Positions 25,681-35,009 of a stretch of DNA of 64,000 bases are shown in pieces. Position 1 is the stretch's first letter. Every line of letters begins with the position of its first letter. The notes beneath the pieces are model-generated. The model was given only the letters and a program-made list of their open reading frames with translations. It made no database searches and had not been told where the DNA came from. A program made the position numbers and the translations under genes. Source of the DNA: Gammaproteobacteria bacterium (GTDB taxonomy: Bacteria; Pseudomonadota; Gammaproteobacteria; JACKNK01); NCBI GenBank assembly GCA_024234955.1, contig JACKNK010000006.1, positions 124,001-188,000 of the forward strand. Reading direction: 5' to 3'.

Positions 25681-28089
25681 TCATTCCGATCTCGGCGCTG
25701 CTTCGCCAGCGCCTGGCTCGCGAATCGGGTCAAGTTCGACCTTTACACTGACCCGATCCCAGCCACCTGCTTCATCGAAGGCGGTGAGTTCCTGATCGCC
25801 GGGCTCAGCAAACCGATACACCAGTGGCACGCCGGCAATGGCGCTGCCGATGGGTTCCCCATTGCGCAACCAATAAATCCTGCCTTCGCCGCTGGACGCG
25901 AGCAACGCAACGCGCGGCGCCTGTGTCTCGCCTGGCGCGGGCCGAAGACGGCTCCCTTCAACCGGCTCGTCGATCTTCACCCCGACACCCGTTCGGGCGG
26001 CGGTCGGGAGCGTATCTTCCATACACTCGGGGCGGGCGGCCGGGATTTGACTGCGGTGACGCAGTTCCGGTCCCAACCAAGGGGCAAGCGGCACTGGCCA
26101 ACGCGCAATCTGCACCGGCTCCGGATGCGCCGCAGGACAGGTCGGCGTACTCAGGGCACGGCTCTCGCGGTCGATCCAGGCGCGGATCAGCAAGCGCTCC
26201 CCGTCCTCGGACGTCAGGGTGGGGGGTGCGGTCATGTCCATCACCCAGGCATCGACACGGCGATGACACAAGGCATCGGGCGTGCTCGCTTTGATCCCCC
26301 CCAGCGGCCAGCAGATTTCCACTTCGGAGACGTTCTCCGGCGGCGCAGGGATCGGCTGGTATTGCCCCAAGGTGGCGGCGATGTCGAACAACAGCGGTGC
26401 GGCAGTGACCGCCCCGAACTGCCCTGGCGCCGGCGTGCCATCGGGACGACCGACCCATACGCCAACGGTGTATGCGTTGCCGACACCAATCGCCCAGGCA
26501 TCGCGATAGCCGTAACTGGTACCGGTCTTCCAGGCGAGTTGTACCCGCCCGGCATTCGGCGGCCGTCGTGGGTTGTCTGCCAGCATGCGGCGCACGATCC
26601 AGGCCGCGCCGGGCGAGAGCAGACGGCGCCGGACCAGCGCATCGTCCGGCTGGTAACGCGGGTCGGCAGCCAGGCCGTCGTCCGCCAGTGCGGTATAGGC
26701 CCCGACCAGGTCCTCGAGACGGGCGGAAACGCCACCCAGGATCATCGCCAGATTGGGGCGCGCGCCATCGGGCAGATAGAGTCGCAATCCCGCATCGCGC
26801 AGACGGGCGTAAAAAAGATCCGGGCCGAGGGCCTCGAGCAAGGCGACGGCGGGCAGGTTGAGGGAACGCTGCAAGGCCTCACCCGCACTGACCGGGCCGG
26901 AGAAGCCGGCGCTGAAGTTGCCGGGACGATATCCGCCACGGAAACGACGCGGCGCATCGACGAGCAGGCTGCCCGAGTCGATCAGTCCCCGATCGATGGC
27001 GAGGCCATAGAGCATGGGCTTGAGCAGGGATCCCGGCGAACGTCTTGCGTGCACCATATCGACATGGCCGAAACGGTCGCCGTCGGTGAAATCGGCCGAA
27101 CCGAGATAAGCGCGCACGGCACGGCTGCCATTTTCAACGACCAGCACCGCCAGAGATTGCCGCGCCGGGAAACGGTTGACCGCGTTCAGCACCCGCTCCT
27201 CCAGCGCATGCTGCAATCCCGCATCGATGGTGGTGCGTATCGCGGCCCCCTTCGCAGCCGGCCCCTGCAGACGCCGTGCGAGCAGCGGTGCACTGTTGGG
27301 ACTGGGCCTGAACCAGACCGAGACGGGTTCTTTCAGCGCATCTTCCACGACCGACGCGGGCCAGACCCCAAGCGATTGCAGTCGCCGCAATACCTTGTCC
27401 CGGGCGATCCGGGTTCGTTCCGGATGGCGATCGGGGCGCAATGCGGTCGGCCGTTGCGGCAACACCGCCAGCATGGCGGCTTCGGCATGGGTGAGTTCGG
27501 TGGGCGGCTTGCCGAGATAGGCATAACTGGCCGCCTGCACCCCTTCCAAAGGGCCACCGAAAGGCGCGTGGTTCAAATAGAGCGTGAGGATTTCCCGCTT
27601 GCTCAGTCGCCATTCCAGCTGCAAGGCGCGCAATATCTGCCGGGCCTTGCCGGACAGGCTGCGGGTGCCCGGCTCGAACAGACGCGCCACCTGCATGGTC
27701 AAGGTCGATCCCCCGGAGACGATCTCGCCGTGACGCAGGCGTTGCGCGGCGGCACGGAGCAATGCCCAGGGGTTCACCCCGGGATGATGCTCGAACCACC
27801 GATCTTCGTAAGCGATCAGGGCCTCGAGATAGCGCGGCGATACCGCGTCCGGCGTGGTCGGATAACGCCATACCCCGTTCGCATCGGCGAACGCACGGAG
27901 CGGCGAACCGTCCTCGGCGGCGACCACCGTCGCGAATGCCGAGTCCGCGTCTGGCAGCGGGGGTGGAAACCAGCGATCCAGCAGTAGCAGCAACGCGGGC
28001 ACAGCGAGCAACCCGAGCAGCCAGCGCGTCCGCTTCGGCGTCACCCCGCGATCAACCGGACGCTCGGAGGCAGACTGACATCCATGCAC
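25681..28089 (-). CDS. pbpC: penicillin-binding protein 1C
   Basis: An 802-residue bifunctional peptidoglycan synthase. One N-terminal membrane helix (WLLGLLAVPALLLLLD), a glycosyltransferase domain (YEDRWFEHHPGVNPWALLRA, GGSTLTMQVARL, LTLYLNHAPFGG), a transpeptidase domain with SLLK (RRSPGSLLKPMLYGLA), and the K-T-G box KTGTSYGYRDAW. The C-terminal 200 residues form the extra domain typical of PBP1C. The usual partner gene (alpha-2-macroglobulin, yfhM) is not adjacent. Its 5' end overlaps the EEP-family gene by 49 bases. Confidence 0.93.
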   Translation of the reverse strand: MHGCQSASERPVDRGVTPKRTRWLLGLLAVPALLLLLDRWFPPPLPDADSAFATVVAAEDGSPLRAFADANGVWRYPTTPDAVSPRYLEALIAYEDRWFEHHPGVNPWALLRAAAQRLRHGEIVSGGSTLTMQVARLFEPGTRSLSGKARQILRALQLEWRLSKREILTLYLNHAPFGGPLEGVQAASYAYLGKPPTELTHAEAAMLAVLPQRPTALRPDRHPERTRIARDKVLRRLQSLGVWPASVVEDALKEPVSVWFRPSPNSAPLLARRLQGPAAKGAAIRTTIDAGLQHALEERVLNAVNRFPARQSLAVLVVENGSRAVRAYLGSADFTDGDRFGHVDMVHARRSPGSLLKPMLYGLAIDRGLIDSGSLLVDAPRRFRGGYRPGNFSAGFSGPVSAGEALQRSLNLPAVALLEALGPDLFYARLRDAGLRLYLPDGARPNLAMILGGVSARLEDLVGAYTALADDGLAADPRYQPDDALVRRRLLSPGAAWIVRRMLADNPRRPPNAGRVQLAWKTGTSYGYRDAWAIGVGNAYTVGVWVGRPDGTPAPGQFGAVTAAPLLFDIAATLGQYQPIPAPPENVSEVEICWPLGGIKASTPDALCHRRVDAWVMDMTAPPTLTSEDGERLLIRAWIDRESRALSTPTCPAAHPEPVQIARWPVPLAPWLGPELRHRSQIPAARPECMEDTLPTAARTGVGVKIDEPVEGSRLRPAPGETQAPRVALLASSGEGRIYWLRNGEPIGSAIAGVPLVYRFAEPGDQELTAFDEAGGWDRVSVKVELDPIREPGAGEAAPRSE

Positions 28090-28847
28090 AAAGGGAGATG
28101 ATCCGAGACCGCTAGCGGCAACACCCGAGTCCCCGCCACATCCAGCGTTTCCGACACCAGGATATGGTCAATGCTGCGTCGCGGTTTCCAGCTCGGAAAG
28201 GTCGCCAGATCGGGCTGCGGCGGACGTAACGAGGTACTGCGGATCAGTTCGCTCATCTGTTCGCTATCGGCGAGCAGATTGAGATCGCCCATGACGATCA
28301 GATGCGGATAGGTGGCGGTCTGTTCACGCAGGTAATCGAGTTGCAGACCGCGTGCGCGCCGCCCCAGCGCCAGGTGCAGGATGATCAGCACCAGGTCGTT
28401 CTCGCCGGCATCGAAATGGGCGCACAAGGCGCCACGACCCGGAGGGCCTGGCAGACGATGCCCCTCCACGCAACGCGGTCGATACCGACTGAGCAGCCCG
28501 ATGCTGTGCTGTGCAATGCGCCCCATGTTGCGATTGGTCTGGTCGCTCCAGTATGGGAACCGAGCATTGCGGGCGAGATATTCGGTGAGATTGATGTCAC
28601 CGGTACGCAGGCTGCCGGCGTCCGCTTCCTGCAGGCCGACGATGTCGAACTCGTGCAGCATGCCGGCGATGCGCTGGAGGGTCTGTTCCCGCTTGGCGTG
28701 AGGGAGAAGGTGCTTCCAGGACCCGGTCAGATAATGCCGAAAGCTCGGTGTGGCGATACCCGCCTGAATGTTGTAACTGAGCAGACGGAGCCGCTGGCCT
28801 TCGTCTGCAGACGTGTCGGTCATCGGCACGGTCGGCGCATGCTCCAT
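28041..28847 (-). CDS. endonuclease/exonuclease/phosphatase (EEP) family protein
   Basis: A 268-residue metal-dependent hydrolase. The EEP core is visible: RLLSYNIQAG, DIVGLQEADAG with the metal-binding glutamate, VMGDLNLLAD with the catalytic Asp and Asn, and SIDHILVS...VSDHLPL ending in the conserved S-D-H. The fold serves exonucleases, sphingomyelinases and phosphatases, so the substrate is open. No signal peptide. It overlaps pbpC downstream, so they are probably co-transcribed. Confidence 0.88.
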   Translation of the reverse strand: MEHAPTVPMTDTSADEGQRLRLLSYNIQAGIATPSFRHYLTGSWKHLLPHAKREQTLQRIAGMLHEFDIVGLQEADAGSLRTGDINLTEYLARNARFPYWSDQTNRNMGRIAQHSIGLLSRYRPRCVEGHRLPGPPGRGALCAHFDAGENDLVLIILHLALGRRARGLQLDYLREQTATYPHLIVMGDLNLLADSEQMSELIRSTSLRPPQPDLATFPSWKPRRSIDHILVSETLDVAGTRVLPLAVSDHLPLCMDVSLPPSVRLIAG

Positions 28848-28862
28848 GACCGACTCTGCAGA

Positions 28863-29582
28863 TCAGCCGTTGCCACCCACCGACGTGCTGGGCGGGGCAT
28901 CCTCTGGCGCCGCCTGCGGGGCAGTGGCCGGCCCCGTGGTGGCCGGAACCGCCGACGGCGACTCCTTGGCGACCAGATAATCGATCAGGGCAAACAATTT
29001 GGCCGCTGTCCCACCCGCCGATTCGACGTTGGTCAGATATTTTCCGTTGACGACGATCGCGGGGACGCCATGCACGCCCCATTTGCGTCCCAGGCTCGCG
29101 GCGCGGCGAACTTCCTTCGCCACCCCGAAGGAACGGGCCGTTGTCAGATATTCGGTGGCATCGACACCCTGCTCGGCGAAGAACTCCGCCAAGGCAGCAT
29201 CGCTGAACAATTGCCGTTTATCCTTGTGAATCGCATCGAACAGCGGCACGTGGATCTTGTCGAGGACACCCATTGCCTCCGCCGCGTAGAAAGCGCGGCT
29301 ATGCACGGCCCAGCTTGGGTTCAGGGGTGCTGGCAGCCGCACAAATTGGACATTGGCAGGCTTGCGAGCCAGCCATGCATCGACATCCGGCTCCAGGTGG
29401 TAGCAATGCGGGCAGCCGTACCAGAACACTTCCGCAACCTCGACCGTACCGTTATCCGGAGTGGCCCGCAGCGCTGGCTTGATAACCTGATATTCGATGC
29501 CTTCGTCGTACTCAGCGGCGCTTGCGGGGGCGACCGAGTAGCTGAAGAACGCGGCGATCAGGACGGGGAAGAGGGAACGCAT
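28863..29582 (-). CDS. dsbA: periplasmic thiol:disulfide oxidoreductase DsbA
   Basis: A 239-residue protein with signal peptide (IAAFFSYSVAPASA) and thioredoxin fold containing an inserted helical domain. The active site is C57-P-H-C60 in VEVFWYGCPHCYHLEP-like context; the cis-proline loop is GVHGVPAIVVNGKY. It introduces disulfides into exported proteins. The last 35 residues are a Pro/Ala-rich tail absent from most DsbA proteins. It lies in a co-oriented run with the EEP-family gene. Confidence 0.93.
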   Translation of the reverse strand: MRSLFPVLIAAFFSYSVAPASAAEYDEGIEYQVIKPALRATPDNGTVEVAEVFWYGCPHCYHLEPDVDAWLARKPANVQFVRLPAPLNPSWAVHSRAFYAAEAMGVLDKIHVPLFDAIHKDKRQLFSDAALAEFFAEQGVDATEYLTTARSFGVAKEVRRAASLGRKWGVHGVPAIVVNGKYLTNVESAGGTAAKLFALIDYLVAKESPSAVPATTGPATAPQAAPEDAPPSTSVGGNG

Positions 29583-29609
29583 GTTGAACTCCGTATAAAC
29601 CCTGACGGG

Positions 29610-30104
29610 TTATTTCAACGAGGCGACGGCCTGGGTGAAGCCGTTCAGGGACAAGGGCACATTCAGCCGCTTGCCTTGCAGATTGAAAAAGCTGACCGTG
29701 CCTTTGGCGCCTTTCTGGAAGGCGCTGAGAATTTCAGGTTTGAGCAATAGACCGGCTCGGCAACCCACCGGGGTGCAGGTCTCGAACATCATGCTGAACG
29801 GCTCCACCTCATCGACCTGGATCTGAATACCGGGGCGCAACGCCACACCCAGCGGCAGTGTGGCGATCATTACCGGTTCTTCCCGCTTTGGCGTTTGCAG
29901 CACCATCACATGCAGCAGCTGCTGTTGGGTTTCCTTGACCACCAGATTCTGGAACACATGGCAGATCTCCTGGTCGCTGCCCTCCGGTGTCTCGCACTGT
30001 CCGCGCCAGTCCTTGAACACGGCGTCCTTGTCCGGTTTCGCAAACACGGCAGCGGGCGCCACCAACATCGACAGGGACAACAGTGCGGCGGAAAAGCGGG
30101 TCAT
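29610..30104 (-). CDS. IalB-family (invasion-associated locus B) periplasmic protein, paralogue 2
   Basis: A 164-residue protein with signal peptide (LSLSMLVAPAAVFA) and the IalB pattern: FKDWRGQCETP, EICHVFQNLVVKE, LLHVMVLQ, PLGVALRPGIQIQVDE, CTPVGCRAGL. The four conserved cysteines are present and could form disulfides, which fits dsbA next door. It is a tandem paralogue of the gene 12 bases upstream. The family is named after Bartonella IalB, but most members have unknown roles. Confidence 0.88.
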   Translation of the reverse strand: MTRFSAALLSLSMLVAPAAVFAKPDKDAVFKDWRGQCETPEGSDQEICHVFQNLVVKETQQQLLHVMVLQTPKREEPVMIATLPLGVALRPGIQIQVDEVEPFSMMFETCTPVGCRAGLLLKPEILSAFQKGAKGTVSFFNLQGKRLNVPLSLNGFTQAVASLK

Positions 30105-30116
30105 GGGTAACTGCCT

Positions 30117-30623
30117 TTACTTGAGCGAGGCGAGACCGGCCGTGAAACCGGACAGGGAGACCGGCACGGTGGCGGTCTTCAGATTCATATCGGCAAAGCT
30201 GATTTTCAGAGTAGACCCCTTTTTCAGCGCGTCGATCATCGCATCCGCCATATTGCCGCCCGCACGGCAACCGTCCGGAAGACAAGTGTTGACCGGGATG
30301 CGCTGCTTCTCGCCGTCGTCGATCTGCAACTGCACACCCGGTGGCAGCGCCATACCCAGGGGCATGGTCAGGACTAGATACGGGCTGTCTTCACCGGGCA
30401 GATAGGTGACCGCAACGCGCAACAGCGGACGCTTCTTCTCACCGGCGGTAAAAATCTGGAACAGATGGCACACCTGGGTCTTCTTGCCTTCCTCGCCGAC
30501 CTCTTCACAAGCCACGGTCCAATCCTTGAACTTGGCGCCATTCTCCGGCGCCGCAAACACGGAATGGGACGAAAACAGGGCCATTGCGGCCAGCAGGGAA
30601 CGAATCAGGACGGAGCGAAACAT
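30117..30623 (-). CDS. IalB-family periplasmic protein, paralogue 1
   Basis: A 168-residue protein from the ATG at 30623, which opens a good signal peptide (MFRSVLIRSLLAAMALFSSH); the longer frame to 30695 adds a non-leader sequence. The motifs FKDWTVACEE, QVCHLFQIF, LTMPLGMALPPGVQLQID and CLPDGCRAGG match the IalB family. It precedes and is similar to paralogue 2, with the same final GFT..LASLK, so they arose by tandem duplication. Confidence 0.88.
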   Translation of the reverse strand: MFRSVLIRSLLAAMALFSSHSVFAAPENGAKFKDWTVACEEVGEEGKKTQVCHLFQIFTAGEKKRPLLRVAVTYLPGEDSPYLVLTMPLGMALPPGVQLQIDDGEKQRIPVNTCLPDGCRAGGNMADAMIDALKKGSTLKISFADMNLKTATVPVSLSGFTAGLASLK

Positions 30624-30853
30624 GAGTGTGCCTCGAAAAAGTACGCAGAGAATGGGGCGGCATTGTAGCGAGTCCGCAGCAATTTTACGTACCACTGCGC
30701 GTTCGTCCCGATTATGTCGCCTGAATGGAACCCTCCCTCAGAGTCTCAAATCAACATTCGGTTCCCCGTCAATCACCGCGAGAGCGGTCTACCACCGGCT
30801 TGGGTACAATCCCCGGCCTTCCGCCCACCACCAAAGTAAAAGCGAGCCCGTCG

Positions 30854-31918
30854 ATGGCCGAACTCGAGAACGACCGTTTCCTGCGCGCCCTGCTGCGCGA
30901 ATCCGTGGACCGTACCCCGATGTGGATGATGCGTCAGGCCGGGCGCTACCTCCCGGAATACCGCGCCACCCGCACCAAGGCAGGCAGTTTCATGCAGTTG
31001 TGCATGTCACCGGAACTGGCCTGCGAGGTCACGCTCCAGCCACTGGATCGATTCCCGCTCGATGCCGCAATCCTGTTTTCCGACATCCTGACCGTGCCGG
31101 ATGCCATGGGCCTGGGGCTTGGCTTCGCGGAAGGCGAAGGGCCTTATTTCGAGAAGCCGATCCGCACCGAGGCCGATATCGACGCACTGCCGATCCCGGA
31201 TCCGGAAGATGAGCTCAAGTACGTCATGGATGCGGTGCGCACCATTCGTTCGGCGCTCAATGGCCGGGTGCCGCTGATCGGCTTCTCCGGCAGCCCCTGG
31301 ACCCTGGTCACCTATATGGTGGAAGGGGGCTCCAGCAAGAACTTCAGCCGCAGCAAGCAGATGATGTACGACCGCCCGGACCTGATGCACAAGCTGCTCG
31401 GCAAGGTCGCGGATGCCGTCACCTTGTATCTGAACGCGCAGATCGCCGCCGGCGCGCAGGCCGTGCAGATCTTCGACACCTGGGGCGGTGCGCTGTCGAC
31501 GCCGAAGTACCAGGAATTCTCGCTGGCCTACATGCGCCGCATCGTAGCCGGCCTGACCCGCGAGGCCGAAGGCCGCAAGGTGCCGGTAATCATGTTCACC
31601 AAGGGCGGCGGCCAGTGGCTGGAACTGATGGCCGACACCGGCGCTGACGCGCTCGGTCTCGACTGGACCACGCAGATCGGCGACGCCCGCAGCCGCGTCG
31701 GCGATCGGGTGTCCCTGCAAGGCAACCTCGATCCCTGCGCGTTGTACGCCTCCCCGGACAGCATCCGCCGCGAAGTCGCCGACATCCTCGCCGGCTACGG
31801 TCACGGCAACGGCCACGTCTTCAACCTCGGCCACGGCATCACCCCGGACATCGACCCGGAACACGTCACCGCGCTGGTCGAGGCCGTGCACGAGCTGAGC
31901 AAGCCCTATCACGTCTGA
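30854..31918 (+). CDS. hemE: uroporphyrinogen decarboxylase
   Basis: A 354-residue enzyme, the usual length. From the ATG at 30854 it reads MAELENDRFLRALLRE; MMRQAGRYLPEYR carries the substrate-binding arginines, then FSDILTVPDAMGLGL, GFSGSPWTLVTYMVEGG and FNLGHGI near the end. It converts uroporphyrinogen III to coproporphyrinogen III in haem synthesis. The upstream ATG at 30725 would add 43 residues foreign to the family. Convergent with putP across a hairpin. Confidence 0.96.
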   Translation: MAELENDRFLRALLRESVDRTPMWMMRQAGRYLPEYRATRTKAGSFMQLCMSPELACEVTLQPLDRFPLDAAILFSDILTVPDAMGLGLGFAEGEGPYFEKPIRTEADIDALPIPDPEDELKYVMDAVRTIRSALNGRVPLIGFSGSPWTLVTYMVEGGSSKNFSRSKQMMYDRPDLMHKLLGKVADAVTLYLNAQIAAGAQAVQIFDTWGGALSTPKYQEFSLAYMRRIVAGLTREAEGRKVPVIMFTKGGGQWLELMADTGADALGLDWTTQIGDARSRVGDRVSLQGNLDPCALYASPDSIRREVADILAGYGHGNGHVFNLGHGITPDIDPEHVTALVEAVHELSKPYHV

Positions 31919-31925
31919 GGCACAA

Positions 31926-32016
31926 CCCGTAGGGGTTCCGCCGTGCAGCCTCCGGGAAGCACCCGTCTTCCCTGAATGCATCTGACGCCCGCCGGCGGAA
32001 CCCCTGCGGGTTCCGC
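31926..32016. repeat. inverted repeat between hemE and putP, possible bidirectional terminator
   Basis: The 18-base arms CCCGTAGGGGTTCCGCCG (31926-31943) and CGGCGGAACCCCTGCGGG (31993-32010) pair with one mismatch. The right arm also forms its own perfect hairpin GCGGAACCC-CTGC-GGGTTCCGC (31995-32016). No T-tract follows. The position between convergent stops suggests a terminator or REP-like element. Confidence 0.6.
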
Positions 32017-32017
32017 C

Positions 32018-33448
32018 CTACCCCTTCGACGTGGCTTTGCTGACCAGCCAGATCGCCAGACTGGCGAACATGAAGCCGGGCAACAGTTCGTAGACATCGA
32101 ACACCCCGCCCGAAAGCGGCTTCCAGACGATCACCGTCAGCGCCCCGATCAGAATCCCGGCAAAGGCCCCGGCCCGCGTCATCTTTTCCCAATAGAGGGA
32201 AAACACGATCGCCGGCCCGAACGCCGCGCCGAATCCGGCCCAGGCGTAGGAAACCAGATCGAGCACACCGCTGTCCGGAGACCACGCGAGGCTCAACGCC
32301 ACCATCGCAACCGCCACCACGGCACCACGTCCCACCCACACCGTTTCCACCGCCCCTGCTTGAGGCCGAAACAGTTGCTTATAAAAATCCTCAGTCAACG
32401 CCGACGAGGCCACCAGGAGTTGTGAATCGGCGGTACTCATGATCGCCGCGAGAATGGCCGCCAGGCAGATGCCGGCCACCAGCGGATGGAACAGCACCCC
32501 GACCAGGACGATGAACACCTGCTCCGGATCTGCCCCCAACTCGCCGGGCTTCAACACCTGCCACCCGGACAGACCCACGGCGATCGCCGAAATCAGACCG
32601 AGGAACGTCCACACCAACGCGATATTCCGCGCCTTGCCAAGACCTTCGACCCGGTCGATCGCCATGAATCGGGCGAGGATATGCGGCTGCCCGAAGTAAC
32701 CGAGCCCCCAAGCCAACAGCGACAACACCGTCAGCCCCCCGATCGCACTGCCATCGGCCCCCGAGAATGGATCGAGCAGGGCCGGGTCGGGCAACCGTGC
32801 CGCGTCAAAGCCATGCACGCCGAATCCCGCGACCAGCAACAAGGCCGCAATCATCAAACCGGCCTGCAAGGCATCGGTCCAGGAGACCGCCAGAAACCCG
32901 CCCATGAAGGTGTAGGCGACCACCGCACCGGCACCCGCCAGCACCGCCCAGTGATAAGGCATGGCGAACACGGCGGTAAACAACTTGCCCCCGGCAACCA
33001 GGCCCGAAGCGGTATAGAACACGAAGAACAGAAGGATGAAGAACGCGGAGACGATGCGCAGCAGACGACTGCGGTCCTGAAAGCGGTTCTCGAAGTAATC
33101 CGGCAAGGTCAGGGAATCGTTCAGGGCCGCACTGCGTTGACGCAACGGCTTGGCGACATAGATCCAGTTGAGCGCCGTTCCCATCAGCAGTCCCAAGGCC
33201 AGCCAGGCCGATTCCAGTCCCGCCATATAGGCATAACCGGGGAGACCGAGCAGCAACCAGCCGCTCATGTCCGACGCGCCCGCCGACAGTGCGGTTACGG
33301 TGCTGCCCAGACGGCGACCACCGAGGATGTAATCGGAGAGATCGCGGGTCTCGCGCCAGGCAATCAGGCCCAGACCGAGCAAGGCGCCCAGATAGACCAG
33401 GAAGGTGGCAGTGATGGCGGCATTGTCGGGCATGTCTGAACTCGGCAT
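32018..33448 (-). CDS. putP: sodium/proline symporter (SSS family)
   Basis: A 476-residue protein with about 13 helices. The sodium:solute symporter features are clear: LSDYILGGRRLGSTVTALSAGASDMSGWLLLGLPGYAY near the start, FFFVFYTASGLVAGGKLF-like helix, and AAILAAIMSTADSQLLVASSALTEDFY. It imports proline with sodium, as nutrient or osmoprotectant. The ATG at 33448 (or 33433, 15 bases in) opens just before the first helix; the frame to 33565 runs into the amt regulatory region. Divergent from amt. Confidence 0.92.
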   Translation of the reverse strand: MPSSDMPDNAAITATFLVYLGALLGLGLIAWRETRDLSDYILGGRRLGSTVTALSAGASDMSGWLLLGLPGYAYMAGLESAWLALGLLMGTALNWIYVAKPLRQRSAALNDSLTLPDYFENRFQDRSRLLRIVSAFFILLFFVFYTASGLVAGGKLFTAVFAMPYHWAVLAGAGAVVAYTFMGGFLAVSWTDALQAGLMIAALLLVAGFGVHGFDAARLPDPALLDPFSGADGSAIGGLTVLSLLAWGLGYFGQPHILARFMAIDRVEGLGKARNIALVWTFLGLISAIAVGLSGWQVLKPGELGADPEQVFIVLVGVLFHPLVAGICLAAILAAIMSTADSQLLVASSALTEDFYKQLFRPQAGAVETVWVGRGAVVAVAMVALSLAWSPDSGVLDLVSYAWAGFGAAFGPAIVFSLYWEKMTRAGAFAGILIGALTVIVWKPLSGGVFDVYELLPGFMFASLAIWLVSKATSKG

Positions 33449-33505
33449 CCGGGATTGGCTGCGAGGCTCCGGAATTTCTGACGGCACTGCAAGCGGGGAA
33501 TTGAT

Positions 33506-33574
33506 TGCACCATTCGAACGCGCTTTGCACCAATCCAGGGCATTCTCATCCGGACAGCGCACCAATTATGTGCG
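33506..33574 (+). promoter_or_regulatory. three NtrC-like sites upstream of amt
   Basis: TGCACCA at 33506-33512 and 33526-33532 are exactly 20 bases apart, two helical turns. A third, more symmetric site, CGCACCA-ATTAT-GTGCG, lies at 33558-33574. They resemble the NtrC consensus TGCACCA-N5-TGGTGCA and lie 65-130 bases upstream of a sigma-54 promoter, the usual enhancer distance. Confidence 0.6.
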
Positions 33575-33635
33575 ATTTTCGTCCAAAGCTGGCCGAGTTA
33601 AATCTCAAGCCACTGATTTTTCAGCGGGTTTATTT

Positions 33636-33652
33636 GGGGCACTGAAATTGCT
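33636..33652 (+). promoter_or_regulatory. sigma-54 promoter of amt
   Basis: GGGGCACTGAAATTGCT matches the -24/-12 consensus (TGGCAC-N5-TTGCT): the GG at 33638-33639 and GC at 33650-33651 are separated by exactly 10 bases. It lies about 58 bases before the amt ATG, with NtrC-like sites upstream. Confidence 0.8.
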
Positions 33653-33709
33653 ACTACGCGCGGCTCATTAAAATAAAATCCACGCCACACAACCTAAACG
33701 GAGTTCCCG

Positions 33710-34915
33710 ATGGACGCTTTCAAGACTGGGACAGATGTCCTGTTCATCCTCATGGGCGCCATTCTGGTGCTGTTCATGCACGCCGGATTCGCCTTTCTCG
33801 AAGTCGGCACCGTGCGCGCCAAGAATCAGGTCAACGCGCTGGTGAAGATCATCACCGACTTCTGCTCCTCGACGATCGCCTATTTCTTCATCGGCTACCT
33901 GATCGCCTACGGCACCGACTTCGTTGAACCGGCCGCCGTGCTCGGCGCCAACAGTGGCTACGAGTTGGTCAAGTTCTTCTTCCTGCTGACCTTCGCGGCG
34001 GCGATCCCGGCGATCGTCTCCGGCGGTATTGCCGAGCGTGCCAAGTTCTACCCGCAACTCGCTGCCTCGTTCCTGATCGTCGCCTTTGTCTATCCGTTCT
34101 TCGAAGGCATCGTCTGGAACGGCAACCTCGGCGTGCAGGCCTGGCTGGAGAGCCGCTTCGGCGCCCAGTTCCATGATTTCGCCGGCTCGATCGTCGTGCA
34201 TGCGGTCGGCGGCTGGATCGGCCTCGCCGCCGTCTTGCTACTGGGTCATCGCTACGGTCGTTACGGCAAGGACGGCGTGATGTACGCGCATCCGCCGAGC
34301 AACATCCCTTTCCTGGCGCTGGGTGCCTGGATCCTCACCGTCGGCTGGTTCGGCTTCAACGTGATGTCCGCGCAGACCGTTGAGGGCGTTTCCGGTCTGG
34401 TGGCAATGAACTCGTTGATGGCCATGGTCGGCGGCACCCTCGCCGCCCTGGTCGCCGGCAAGAACGACCCCGGTTTCGTGCATAACGGCCCGCTGGCCGG
34501 TCTGGTCGCGGTGTGTGCCGGGTCCGACGTGATGCATCCGCTCGGCTCGCTGTTTGTGGGTGCGGTCGCGGGCGGCCTGTTCGTATACATGTTCACCCTC
34601 GCCCAGAACCGCTGGAAGATCGACGATGTGCTCGGTGTCTGGCCGCTGCACGGCCTGTGCGGCGCCTGGGGCGGCATCGCCGCCGGCATCTTCGGCCTGG
34701 AAGCCTTCGGCGGCATGGGCGGCATCAGCTTCATGTCTCAGTTGATCGGTACCGTCGCCGGCATCGCGATCGCCCTGATCGGCGGCTTCATCGTCTACGG
34801 CGCGCTCAAGACCTTCGTCGGCATTCGTCTCACCGACGAAGAACAGTTTGAAGGCGCGGACCTGACGATCCACAAGATCAGTGCCACCGCCGACAGCAAG
34901 GGCTGGGGCGCCTGA
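33710..34915 (+). CDS. amt: ammonium transporter
   Basis: A 401-residue Amt/Mep/Rh protein with eleven helices. Motifs: HAGFAFLEVGTVRAKNQVNAL, AAIPAIVSGGIAERAKF, DFAGSIVVHAVGGWIGLAAVLLLGHR with the first pore histidine, and VWPLHGLCGAWGGIAAGIFG with the second. No N-terminal signal sequence is obvious, which differs from E. coli AmtB. No glnK gene lies beside it. The sigma-54 promoter and NtrC-like sites indicate nitrogen control. An intrinsic terminator follows. Confidence 0.95.
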   Translation: MDAFKTGTDVLFILMGAILVLFMHAGFAFLEVGTVRAKNQVNALVKIITDFCSSTIAYFFIGYLIAYGTDFVEPAAVLGANSGYELVKFFFLLTFAAAIPAIVSGGIAERAKFYPQLAASFLIVAFVYPFFEGIVWNGNLGVQAWLESRFGAQFHDFAGSIVVHAVGGWIGLAAVLLLGHRYGRYGKDGVMYAHPPSNIPFLALGAWILTVGWFGFNVMSAQTVEGVSGLVAMNSLMAMVGGTLAALVAGKNDPGFVHNGPLAGLVAVCAGSDVMHPLGSLFVGAVAGGLFVYMFTLAQNRWKIDDVLGVWPLHGLCGAWGGIAAGIFGLEAFGGMGGISFMSQLIGTVAGIAIALIGGFIVYGALKTFVGIRLTDEEQFEGADLTIHKISATADSKGWGA

Positions 34916-34940
34916 TCACGACCCGACCCCGCGCTGCAAC

Positions 34941-34976
34941 AAAAAGCCCGCGTCGGTGTTCCGACGCGGGCTTTTT
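34941..34976 (+). terminator. intrinsic terminator after amt
   Basis: The perfect stem AAAAAGCCCGCGTCGG / CCGACGCGGGCTTTTT with a 4-base loop GTGTT-like centre, A-rich on one side and T-rich on the other, so it can act on both strands (amt and the convergent carbonic anhydrase gene). Confidence 0.9.
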
Positions 34977-35009
34977 CATTTCCGGCCTGCCAACCCGCTC
35001 GCCGCCCGA

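Noticed and set aside
25500..25751. A hydrophobic plus-strand frame (GHCLWLFSDLLY, FFPGLAMMALFIPISALL) between pagL and pbpC
   Set aside because: It looks membrane-protein-like, but no start codon with a ribosome site is available near the hydrophobic part, and it overlaps the pbpC 3' end. It may be a gene fragment.
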